A stretch of 64,000 nt of DNA, from contig SZPM01000007.1 in NCBI GenBank assembly GCA_030263715.1, positions 45,554 through 109,553 of the forward strand, given 5' to 3'. A program made the position numbers and the translations under genes. The stretch comes from ATM1 sp003577165. Lineage in GTDB: Bacteria > Armatimonadota > Fimbriimonadia > Fimbriimonadales > ATM1. The stretch's first letter is position 1. Each line of letters starts with the position of its first letter. A model generated the notes under the pieces. That model worked only from the letters and a program-made list of their open reading frames with translations, searched no databases and was not told the origin of the DNA. Below are positions 9,112-16,268 of this stretch, one piece after another.

Positions 9112-9997
9112 CGCGGGCATCGTGGGGGCCAAGGCGACCGGGCTCGGAGTGTGGAGAACCGTGCGCGAGAGAACGTTCGTGATTGCGTGTATGTTCGCCA
9201 CGCTCTTTGCGCTATTTGCTCTCGTCGTCCTGTTTTACGGCATCGTCCGAGACGGGTGGGGGGCGCTGAGTTGGGATTTCATCACGAATTTCCCTTCGAG
9301 GCGCGCTGCGAAGGCCGGCATCTACTCCGCGCTCGTCGGGACTCTCTGGCTGATGGGACTCACGACGGTGGTGACCGTGCCGCTCGGAGTCGGAGCGGCC
9401 GTGTACCTCGAGGAATTCGCGCCGAAAAATCGTCTGACCGCGTTCATCCAGTTGAACATCAGCAATCTGGCCGGAGTCCCGAGCATCGTGTACGGCCTTT
9501 TGGGCCTGACGATTTTCGTTCGCGGACTGCAGTTGGAGCGAAGTCTGGCCGCGGGCGCCCTCACTCTCAGCCTTCTCATTCTGCCCGTCGTCATCACGGC
9601 CGCGCAGGAAGCTCTGCGCGCCGTCCCACGCGCCTACCGCGAAGCCTCGCTCGCGATTGGCGCAACCACTTGGGAGACGGTTCGGGATCACGTGCTGCCT
9701 CAAGCCGTGCCGTCTATCATCACCGGAATCATCCTCGGCTTGTCGCGCGCGATCGGCGAGACCGCCCCGCTCATCACCATCGGCGCGTTTGCGTTTGTAA
9801 CGTTCCTTCCGTCAGGTCCGATGGACAAGTTCACTGCTTTGCCGATTCAGATTTTCGACTGGGCGTCCCGGCCACAGGCGGCATTTCACGAACTCGCCGC
9901 AGGTGGAATCCTCGTCTTGATGGCGGTGCTGCTCCTCTTCAACTCGTTGGCGATCGGGCTGCGGTTGTACGCGGAGCGCAAGATAATTCGGCTCTGA
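9104..9997 (+). CDS. pstA: Phosphate ABC transporter permease PstA
   Basis: The partner permease to PstC, 297 residues with about six membrane segments. The EAA-type loop EASLAIGATTWETVRDHVLP and the following SRAIGETAPL match the family. Its start lies inside pstC (8-nt overlap), so the two are translationally coupled. The expected next genes pstB and phoU are absent: speE begins 28 nt later with its own promoter-like hexamer, so the ATPase must be encoded elsewhere. Confidence 0.94.
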   Translation: MVSAGIVGAKATGLGVWRTVRERTFVIACMFATLFALFALVVLFYGIVRDGWGALSWDFITNFPSRRAAKAGIYSALVGTLWLMGLTTVVTVPLGVGAAVYLEEFAPKNRLTAFIQLNISNLAGVPSIVYGLLGLTIFVRGLQLERSLAAGALTLSLLILPVVITAAQEALRAVPRAYREASLAIGATTWETVRDHVLPQAVPSIITGIILGLSRAIGETAPLITIGAFAFVTFLPSGPMDKFTALPIQIFDWASRPQAAFHELAAGGILVLMAVLLLFNSLAIGLRLYAERKIIRL

Positions 9998-10025
9998 GCT
10001 GCCTAAGAGGGTACAAAGGGCGCCT

Positions 10026-10886
10026 ATGGACGGCGTCGGGGCATATCGAATGTATCCGATTCGGTCGGATGTTCTGACGATGACGGTAAAAGTGGACCGG
10101 TGCGTCGAATCCGTGCAATCGCCCTACCAACACATCGAAGTCCTCGACACGAAGGCGTATGGCCGGATGCTATTCCTGGACGGCCACGTGCAACTGGCGC
10201 AATCCGACGAGGGAATGTATCACGAAGCGCTCGTTCACGTTTGCGGCCTCAACGTTTCGAGTCTCAGGAGGGCGCTCGTCATCGGCGGCGGCGACGGAGG
10301 CGTAATCCGAGAGTTAGTCAAGTATCCGACCATCGAGCGGATCGACATCGTCGAGATCGACGAAGAGGTGATTCGGGTTTGCCTGCAGCACATGCCTTTT
10401 GTCTCGAACGGCGCGTTCGATGACAGTCGTGTGCAACTCACGATCGGCGACGCTTTCCCTTTCGTCAAAGAGTGTCAGGATCGCTATGAGTTGATCGTCG
10501 TCGACGCGACAGACGTGTATGAGGAAGAGGACGGCTCGCTGAGCGAGATGCTGTTCACTGAAGGTTTCTACCGGGACTTGGTGAGGCTCCTGTCCCCGGA
10601 TGGATATGTCGTCACGCAGGCCGACAACCCGATCTACTGCCCCTATTCGCTCGAAGCGATTCGGACGGAGTTTGCCAAGGCCTTTCCGAAGGTGGGGGAC
10701 TATGTCGCGCTGGTGCCTTCATTCGGCGGTATGTCGGCATATTGCTGGGCGAGCCAGGGCGCTGGGCTGAAGGACGTGGACGCGCTCGATTTCGGACGGG
10801 TGCGGCTCGATTTCTTTTCGCGCTCTTGGTACGATTTCGCGAGGTCGTCGGTCGTTGACTCCTTGACGAAGCGCGCGCCGAAGTAG
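10026..10886 (+). CDS. speE: Spermidine synthase-like aminopropyltransferase
   Basis: Transfers an aminopropyl group from decarboxylated S-adenosylmethionine to putrescine or a related diamine. The 286-residue protein shows LFLDGHVQLAQSDE, YHEALVH, the nucleotide-binding GGGDGG with the acidic IVEIDEEVI, and VVDATDVYEEED where most enzymes have DSTDP. That last difference may affect the amine substrate. There is no ribosome binding site; TACAAA ends 8 nt before the ATG, so the mRNA is probably leaderless. No speA, speB or speD lies nearby. Confidence 0.88.
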   Translation: MDGVGAYRMYPIRSDVLTMTVKVDRCVESVQSPYQHIEVLDTKAYGRMLFLDGHVQLAQSDEGMYHEALVHVCGLNVSSLRRALVIGGGDGGVIRELVKYPTIERIDIVEIDEEVIRVCLQHMPFVSNGAFDDSRVQLTIGDAFPFVKECQDRYELIVVDATDVYEEEDGSLSEMLFTEGFYRDLVRLLSPDGYVVTQADNPIYCPYSLEAIRTEFAKAFPKVGDYVALVPSFGGMSAYCWASQGAGLKDVDALDFGRVRLDFFSRSWYDFARSSVVDSLTKRAPK

Positions 10887-10912
10887 CGGTCCGAGTTTTC
10901 GGCGGATCGTGC

Positions 10913-11311
10913 TTATGAAGAGTTGTCTTCGATGACGGCCTCGGCCTCGATCTCGACCAGCCACTCCGGTTCGAGAAGTTGGGCGACGACCATTGTCGCG
11001 GCAGGCCGAATCTCTCCGAAGCGCTCGCCGTGCGCCCGGCAGACGGGCCCAAAGTTCGCTCTCTCGGAAATGAAGATGCGCGTTCTCACAACGTCTTGCA
11101 GCGTGCCGCCCGCTCGGCGGATGGCGTCCTCGATGATGTCAATCACGCGATGCGCTTGACCGTAGGCGTCGCCCGGGCAGGCGGTGCGACCGTCCTCGTC
11201 GATCGGCGCAGTGCCGCTCACGAAAATGTGATTTCCGACCCGCACTGCTCGGCAGAATCCGATCTTGCCTTCGTAGGGCGAAACGCCGGAGATTCGCTGT
11301 CTGTCACTCAT
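10913..11311 (-). CDS. RidA/YjgF family protein
   Basis: A 132-residue RidA-fold protein. Family members deaminate reactive enamine/imine intermediates released by PLP enzymes. Conserved pieces include NHIFVSGTAP, DVVRTRIFI and RPAATMVVAQLLEPEWLVEIEA, where the Arg expected to bind the carboxylate is kept. It follows the large GH172 gene with an 8-nt overlap (ATGAGTGA), so it should be co-translated with it. A functional link between an enamine deaminase and a glycosidase is not obvious. Confidence 0.88.
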   Translation of the reverse strand: MSDRQRISGVSPYEGKIGFCRAVRVGNHIFVSGTAPIDEDGRTACPGDAYGQAHRVIDIIEDAIRRAGGTLQDVVRTRIFISERANFGPVCRAHGERFGEIRPAATMVVAQLLEPEWLVEIEAEAVIEDNSS

Positions 11312-13316
11312 CCGTGATTAGGAGGTAGTCGATGCCGAACATCATGCCCGGCGCAGCTGCGTCTCTCTTGCCCACGATTTCGGCCTCGAGTGTGTTCTTT
11401 TCCCGAACTTCCACCGAGCCGAAGTCAATCGTCTTGAGTTCGAGCGTAGGGTTGTAAAAGTCGATCGGCGGGCCGAGTTTCTCGCCATTCCAATAGAGTT
11501 GAATGATGCCGTAATCGCTCGCGACGCAGAAGCGTCCAATGAGCCTCTGGCGGCCGGCGCCCGCAGAAGGAACTTCCCAAGCCGTCCTGTCACCTGGCTT
11601 GCCGTGCCGCCACCAGACCTGCGCGAAGTTGGACCAACGATCATCGAGTCCCTGCGGGCCGATCTCACCCGAACCACGCTTGAGAACCGCCAACTCCTCG
11701 CCTTCGATGGCGTTGGGATGCTTCTTGGCGGGGGGGATCTCGAAGACGCCGAGATCCGACTCGCGGACCGGCATCAGGTTATCCGTAGATTCTCCGTCGG
11801 CGTACCAGTAGGCAATGGTCGCGAAATCTGCGCGCGTCTCCGCCCAGTGCCAGATCTCCATGTCGAAACGGAACGAAGTGGTCCATGGCATATCGTCGAT
11901 GATGTGCCAGCGGTTCACCGCAGTGTAGCCACGATTTCCGGGGCCGTCGCATCGAGGCTGGTTATGGTAAGGGTGCATGAACGGATCCGGACAGCACCAG
12001 GCATATCCAAAGTAGTCCTCCGTTCCCGTTCCAAACGTCGAGGGAAAGGCCTCGCCGTCAATGTAGACCTTCTCGTCGCCTTCTCCCCACCATTGCGTCA
12101 CAGGGTTGGCGACGAATTGCGCTGAGCCCACATACCTTCCGCGCCCTTTGGCCTCGAGGTAATTCCAGTCGCGCATCGGACGGGTCGAGATGGTGTCGCG
12201 CTTCCACTTCGCGCGGAAGTAGAGGGTCTCATCCGTGAACGGACGCGGAGTCCAGAGGACTTCCATCGAGACCTGGATCGGATACTTCGAGTGGTTGGTT
12301 AGGAAGAACCTGCCGGATTGCTTCTGCGGCATGACCCAGCGCGACTGCATGATCCCGGTGGATTCGTAGATCGTAACTGGGAAGGAAGAATAGGGCACGA
12401 ATCCGGGAGCGGCACCGAAGAAGTCTCCGACGGGTGAGCTAATCGCCGACATCGAGTCGAAGTCCGCATTAAAGACGACGCTGCGAAGCACCTGATCGTC
12501 TGGCGCTTGTTCTCCGAGTCCGTTCGGCGAGTTTTCGTCCGGCAGGAACCCCTTGCACCAGATGCTAAGTTGCCGCACGGCCCCCTCCCCAACGGGAGTG
12601 CGCAGCGTGAAGACCTGGCCGGGTTGAAGGATAGCGGCGTCCGCGACGACCCGGTCTTTTACAAACCGCTCGACCCTGGGAGACGTCAGTTTGTTCGCGA
12701 TCGAGTTCGCGAGGATGGCTGCGTCCTTAACGTCTGCACGCTTGAAACTGTCTACTGCGGTCCCAGATTCGTAGATCCTGTAATTCACGTGGTAGTAGAG
12801 CGACGCAGGATTCGCGTTCACATCATCTACAGTGATCTTGATACTCTTGGAGTAGGGGATCGGATAGTACAGGTTCGCGCCCATGCTTCGCCGTCCGCTG
12901 AAGGGGGGGGCGAAGTCCGGATGCTTGCCGGAAGTGATGTCCTCGAATGAGGTTACGATCTCGGGCATCTCCGCGCCGTCGACGTAAATCCGCAGGTTGC
13001 CTTGCGGGTTCGCCGTCCAGATGCGAACGACCGCTCCTGGGCCCTGAAGGTCGGCCAGCACGTACTCATTCCGACCGGTCCTGCGCTCCACCCGCACGAA
13101 GTTCCCGTGGTCTCGATTTGCTAACCAGTTCTCGTTTGGGCCTTTCGCGGCCGGATCGTAACTGCTGGCTTGGCGTGTCACGTATCGCGGCGAAGGCAAC
13201 GCCGAGAGCCGATCCAGGTCGGCCATCTCCTTGAGGAGGGTCCTTACATTTACGGATTGCGCCTGGCCCGCGCTCGCGCACAGGAGAAGAACTAAGAGCC
13301 CCCAAAGGTTTCGCAT
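11304..13316 (-). CDS. Secreted DUF2961 / glycoside hydrolase family 172-like protein (large form)
   Basis: A 670-residue exported protein. I chose the ATG at 13316 because GAGGTAGG lies upstream and it opens directly into a signal peptide (LLVLLLCASAGQAQ). The DUF2961 core carries the two glutamates used for catalysis in characterised GH172 enzymes: Glu412 in WWGEGDE and Glu433, 21 residues later, in GTGTEDYF. Known members cleave fructofuranosides or D-arabinofuranosides; the substrate here is unknown. A beta-rich ~200-residue C-terminal part follows the core. RidA is the downstream partner, and the riboswitch transcript diverges from its promoter region. Two further DUF2961 genes lie in the window. 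Confidence 0.85.
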   Translation of the reverse strand: MRNLWGLLVLLLCASAGQAQSVNVRTLLKEMADLDRLSALPSPRYVTRQASSYDPAAKGPNENWLANRDHGNFVRVERRTGRNEYVLADLQGPGAVVRIWTANPQGNLRIYVDGAEMPEIVTSFEDITSGKHPDFAPPFSGRRSMGANLYYPIPYSKSIKITVDDVNANPASLYYHVNYRIYESGTAVDSFKRADVKDAAILANSIANKLTSPRVERFVKDRVVADAAILQPGQVFTLRTPVGEGAVRQLSIWCKGFLPDENSPNGLGEQAPDDQVLRSVVFNADFDSMSAISSPVGDFFGAAPGFVPYSSFPVTIYESTGIMQSRWVMPQKQSGRFFLTNHSKYPIQVSMEVLWTPRPFTDETLYFRAKWKRDTISTRPMRDWNYLEAKGRGRYVGSAQFVANPVTQWWGEGDEKVYIDGEAFPSTFGTGTEDYFGYAWCCPDPFMHPYHNQPRCDGPGNRGYTAVNRWHIIDDMPWTTSFRFDMEIWHWAETRADFATIAYWYADGESTDNLMPVRESDLGVFEIPPAKKHPNAIEGEELAVLKRGSGEIGPQGLDDRWSNFAQVWWRHGKPGDRTAWEVPSAGAGRQRLIGRFCVASDYGIIQLYWNGEKLGPPIDFYNPTLELKTIDFGSVEVREKNTLEAEIVGKRDAAAPGMMFGIDYLLITDE

Positions 13317-13373
13317 AAGACCTACCTCGCGATTGGCCGTACTGATTTTCACCACTCCACCGCGCGTTTCCTT

Positions 13374-13382
13374 TGATATAAT
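13374..13382 (+). promoter_or_regulatory. Extended -10 promoter of the riboswitch transcript
   Basis: TGATATAAT is a perfect TATAAT with a TGn extension. A start site about 7 nt downstream (near 13389) coincides with the first conserved bases of the riboswitch. No good -35 is present, as expected for an extended -10 promoter. Confidence 0.7.
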
Positions 13383-13386
13383 GACT

Positions 13387-13512
13387 CCTTAGCCGAATCT
13401 GGGCGCCGCCCGGAACGGGGGAACCACGACCGAGTGGGGTGAATGCCGAACCCGGCAAGAGCAGCTCTTGGCTCTAACCCGTCAGCTAACCCCGTAGGCG
13501 AAACGAGAGCCT
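13387..13512 (+). ncRNA. ydaO/yuaA-type cyclic di-AMP riboswitch
   Basis: The conserved elements appear in the order known for this class: GCCGAATCT at the 5' side, CGGGGGAACCA, GTGGGGTGAAT, then CCCGTCAGCTAACCCCGTAGGCG at the 3' side split over its usual junction, followed by a purine-rich GAAACGAGAG tail. The GCC/GGC ends pair as helix P1. The class binds cyclic di-AMP and usually turns genes off at high ligand. Downstream, CTCCT (13546-13550) can pair with AGGAG (13563-13567) of the next ribosome binding site, so translational control is plausible. Identification is by recall of the consensus and was not scored with a covariance model. Confidence 0.9.
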
Positions 13513-13575
13513 GACCGTGGGCACAGAGTGGTGCCGATGGGCGTGCTCCTGGACCGACATCAAGGAGGTATCCGC

Positions 13576-13857
13576 TTGGTGACTGAATTCGAAGTCCGAC
13601 GGGAGTTGGACGCGATCGAGGCAGCCGACCTGCACCCTCGCCGCAAAGCGCGGCGTCTCCTCGCCCTTGCGAGGATTGCGCGCCGCGAGGCCCGGAAGAT
13701 CGCCAAAGGAGCGGCCATCCTGTCCCTCGACTGCATGGACGAACAGGCGAGCCGGCTTCGGCGGGTGGTGGCGCGGATGGAAACCTTGGGGCGCGATGTT
13801 CGCCATCGCGCGCGACGCCTACTTGCGGGCGCGTCAGCGCCGCGCCAGGAGACCTGA
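13576..13857 (+). CDS. Small basic helical protein under cyclic di-AMP riboswitch control (unknown function)
   Basis: A 93-residue protein from a TTG start with AAGGAGG 7 nt upstream, which is the site the riboswitch could sequester. It is very rich in Arg, Ala and Leu and should be almost wholly alpha-helical, with two or three long amphipathic helices (residues ~3-45 and ~52-83). There is no signal peptide or membrane segment. A basic helical protein could bind nucleic acid or the ribosome, but I recognise no family. It is the only gene before a hairpin, so it is the most direct riboswitch target. The usual targets of this class (cell-wall hydrolases, potassium or osmolyte transporters) are not adjacent. 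Confidence 0.72.
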   Translation: MVTEFEVRRELDAIEAADLHPRRKARRLLALARIARREARKIAKGAAILSLDCMDEQASRLRRVVARMETLGRDVRHRARRLLAGASAPRQET

Positions 13858-13881
13858 AGCCGCGGTAACGCGGGTGACCCT

Positions 13882-13923
13882 GCGCCGGAGGGCTCGATGA
13901 CGCGCCTTCCGGCGCAATTCTTC
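13882..13923 (+). terminator. Hairpin after the riboswitch-controlled gene
   Basis: GCGCCGGAGG (13882-13891) pairs with CCTTCCGGCGC (13905-13915), leaving one bulged base, and is followed by AATTCTTCT. This is a moderate intrinsic terminator that would separate the small gene from the ferredoxin-TPR gene. Confidence 0.5.
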
Positions 13924-14002
13924 TCCGAACGACTTCGGCCGAGCCGACAAATTTATTGGGTTGACCGCGCGATCCGCGGGCGCTTCCGCTTCGGGCGATA
14001 GA

Positions 14003-16138
14003 ATGGCTCCTCAAGTGGGAAAGCGAAGCGAGCGAAAGAGGCAACTCGTTCCACTTCCCGTCCGGCCGAGCGGCCAGAAGCCGCGCGAATCGAGGCGGTG
14101 GAGGTGGCGTCTCCTCGTTTTGATCGGCGTGCACGTCGCCATCGCGCTTCACATCTGGCATTGGTACGCGAAGGGACGAACGCTGAGTCCCGTCGAGCCA
14201 AGCGAGTCCATGCAGACTCTGGAATTCGGATACGTTAACGCGGGCTTCATTCTGTTCTGTTTCGCGATCCTCGCGACACTGATCTTAGGAAGGTTCTTTT
14301 GTGGGTGGGCGTGTCACATCGTCGCGCTTCAAGATGTGTGCGGTTGGGTTCTTCGGAAACTCGGTTTGCGACCGAAGCCTTTTCGATCTCGCTTGCTGGT
14401 GTGGGTCCCCGTAGTTACCGCGCTCTATATGTTCGTATGGCCGCAGGTCGTTCGAATTACGGAAGGACGCCCGTTTCCGCGGCTCGCGAACCACTTGATG
14501 ACTGACGACCTCTGGGCGACTTTTCCAACCGTCGGCGTCGGTCTCCTCACGTTCTTCGTCTGTGGGTTCTTGATCGTGATGCTCTTGGGCAACAAGGGAT
14601 TCTGTACGTATGGCTGCCCCTATGGAGCGTTCTTCTACCATGCCGACCGATTCGCTGTTGGAAAGATTCGTGTAACGGATGCATGCCAAGGATGCGGGCA
14701 CTGCACAGCCACGTGCACCTCGAACGTGCGCGTGCATGAGGAGGTGCGCAAATACGGGATGGTCGTCGACGCAGGCTGCATGAAGTGTATGGACTGCGTC
14801 GACGTTTGTCCAAACGGAGCGCTGTATTGGGGAATCGGCAAGCCGTCCCTCGGATCCAAAGCGCGCGCGGATCGAGTCCGACCTCGACCGAAATACGATT
14901 TCACACTACAGGAGGAGTTGGTTCTCGGTCTGCTTGTGATCGCGTGCTTCTATGCGTTTTATCGCTTGTACGACGCCGTCCCGCTCCTACTTGCTGTCGG
15001 TCTTGCAGTCACGACCGCGTACGTCATCTTCGTGCTTGCGGGTCTCATCTATCGGAGAAACGTTCGAATCCTGCGCGTGCAGGCGAAGCGCAACGGACGG
15101 CTCACGGGACCGGGAGCGTTTGCCGCCGCATTTGGGGTCGGGCTGGCGTGGCTCGTCGGCTACTTTGTCGCCCTGCAGTGGCATGTCAAAGAGGGCCTGT
15201 ACATGCTGTCTCAAGTCCAGAGTCTCCGCGCATCGGCGCCTCCTGAGGAGTGGGAGCCGGCGGCACGCGAAGCCCTCGACCATTTGCGTTGGGCATCGGA
15301 GCGGACGCCCTTCATCGTCGCGGATTGGGAATTCAACATCGGCAGCCTGCTTCTTGCATTGGGCAAACCAGGGGAGGCCCTCGAACACCTCTACACTGCA
15401 CAGAAATTCACCGCGGACCGCGCGGACTCGTATCTTGCGATCGGAGATGCGGAACTGGCTTCGATGTCGGCTGAGAAGGCGGAAGCCGCCTACCGTCAAG
15501 CCGTCCGCCTCGCCCCAACTTCAGTCGGGGCGCGGATCAAGTTGAGCGGCGCGCTGGCCACTCAGAACAAGTTGGACGAGGCGATCCGGGAGTTTCGCGA
15601 AGCGATCCGGCTCGGCGCCCACGACCCGAACGATCGCTCAAACTTCGCATTCCTGCTGCTTCGAGCCGGACAGCGGGACGAGGCGATCGACGTGATGAGG
15701 ACCGTCGTGAAGGACGCGCCAAACGACGCGAGGGCGCGATTCAACTTCGGCATGATGCTGATGGACGCCGGGCGCTCGGACGAAGGGCTGGATGAGATCG
15801 AAGCGGGCCTCTCGCTCGACCCAGCGCTTCCCGGAGGTCGCGCCGCCTTCCTCCTTCGCGCGCTGGATGCGGGCCGGGCGGAGCGGGCCTTCCTCGCCGG
15901 CGAGAGATGGAGGGAGGAGCGGCCGTTCGACCACGAGATCCTCCATGCTTGGGCGACCGCGGCCAAGGTCACGGGGAGGCTCGACAGGCTCTGTCAGGAG
16001 TTGGCGCGGCGGCCGGCGGCGGACACGGCCTCCTGGTACGCCCTCGCCTTCCTGTACGTGGAGAGAGGGGAGCGGGCCGCCGCGGATTCGATTTACTCAG
16101 TTCTACTCAAACGGAACCCAAACCTAACCCGTCCGTAG
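14003..16138 (+). CDS. NapH/CcoG-like membrane ferredoxin fused to a TPR domain
   Basis: A 711-residue protein. The N-terminal ~340 residues form a polytopic 4Fe-4S protein of the NapH/RdxA/CcoG type: GRFFCGWACH after helix 2, FCTYGCPYGAFF after helix 5, then CQGCGHCTATC and CMKCMDCVDVCP binding two 4Fe-4S clusters. Two more membrane helices follow, then from residue ~415 a helical TPR array (PFIVADWEFNIGSLLLALG, YRQAVRLAPTSVGARI, FREAIRLGAHDPNDRSN). Such ferredoxins pass electrons from quinol to periplasmic reductases or assembly proteins. The TPR part presumably recruits a partner. No reductase gene is adjacent. The ATG at 14003 has no clear ribosome binding site. Confidence 0.85.
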   Translation: MAPQVGKRSERKRQLVPLPVRPSGQKPRESRRWRWRLLVLIGVHVAIALHIWHWYAKGRTLSPVEPSESMQTLEFGYVNAGFILFCFAILATLILGRFFCGWACHIVALQDVCGWVLRKLGLRPKPFRSRLLVWVPVVTALYMFVWPQVVRITEGRPFPRLANHLMTDDLWATFPTVGVGLLTFFVCGFLIVMLLGNKGFCTYGCPYGAFFYHADRFAVGKIRVTDACQGCGHCTATCTSNVRVHEEVRKYGMVVDAGCMKCMDCVDVCPNGALYWGIGKPSLGSKARADRVRPRPKYDFTLQEELVLGLLVIACFYAFYRLYDAVPLLLAVGLAVTTAYVIFVLAGLIYRRNVRILRVQAKRNGRLTGPGAFAAAFGVGLAWLVGYFVALQWHVKEGLYMLSQVQSLRASAPPEEWEPAAREALDHLRWASERTPFIVADWEFNIGSLLLALGKPGEALEHLYTAQKFTADRADSYLAIGDAELASMSAEKAEAAYRQAVRLAPTSVGARIKLSGALATQNKLDEAIREFREAIRLGAHDPNDRSNFAFLLLRAGQRDEAIDVMRTVVKDAPNDARARFNFGMMLMDAGRSDEGLDEIEAGLSLDPALPGGRAAFLLRALDAGRAERAFLAGERWREERPFDHEILHAWATAAKVTGRLDRLCQELARRPAADTASWYALAFLYVERGERAAADSIYSVLLKRNPNLTRP

Positions 16139-16168
16139 AAGAGGAATCGAGAACCCTCACAAATGCCG

Positions 16169-16185
16169 GGGGCCAAATTGGCCCC
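16169..16185 (+). terminator. Short GC hairpin after the ferredoxin-TPR gene
   Basis: GGGGCCA and TGGCCCC form a perfect 7-bp stem with a 3-nt loop about 30 nt after the stop codon. No T-tract follows, so termination is uncertain. Confidence 0.35.
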
Positions 16186-16268
16186 TACAGCGAATAATGC
16201 AGGGTTATTGCGATGCGCCGCGGGAGGCCCTGGAGGCTGTGGGCGGCGGTAGGCCAAGGAGGAGAGAA

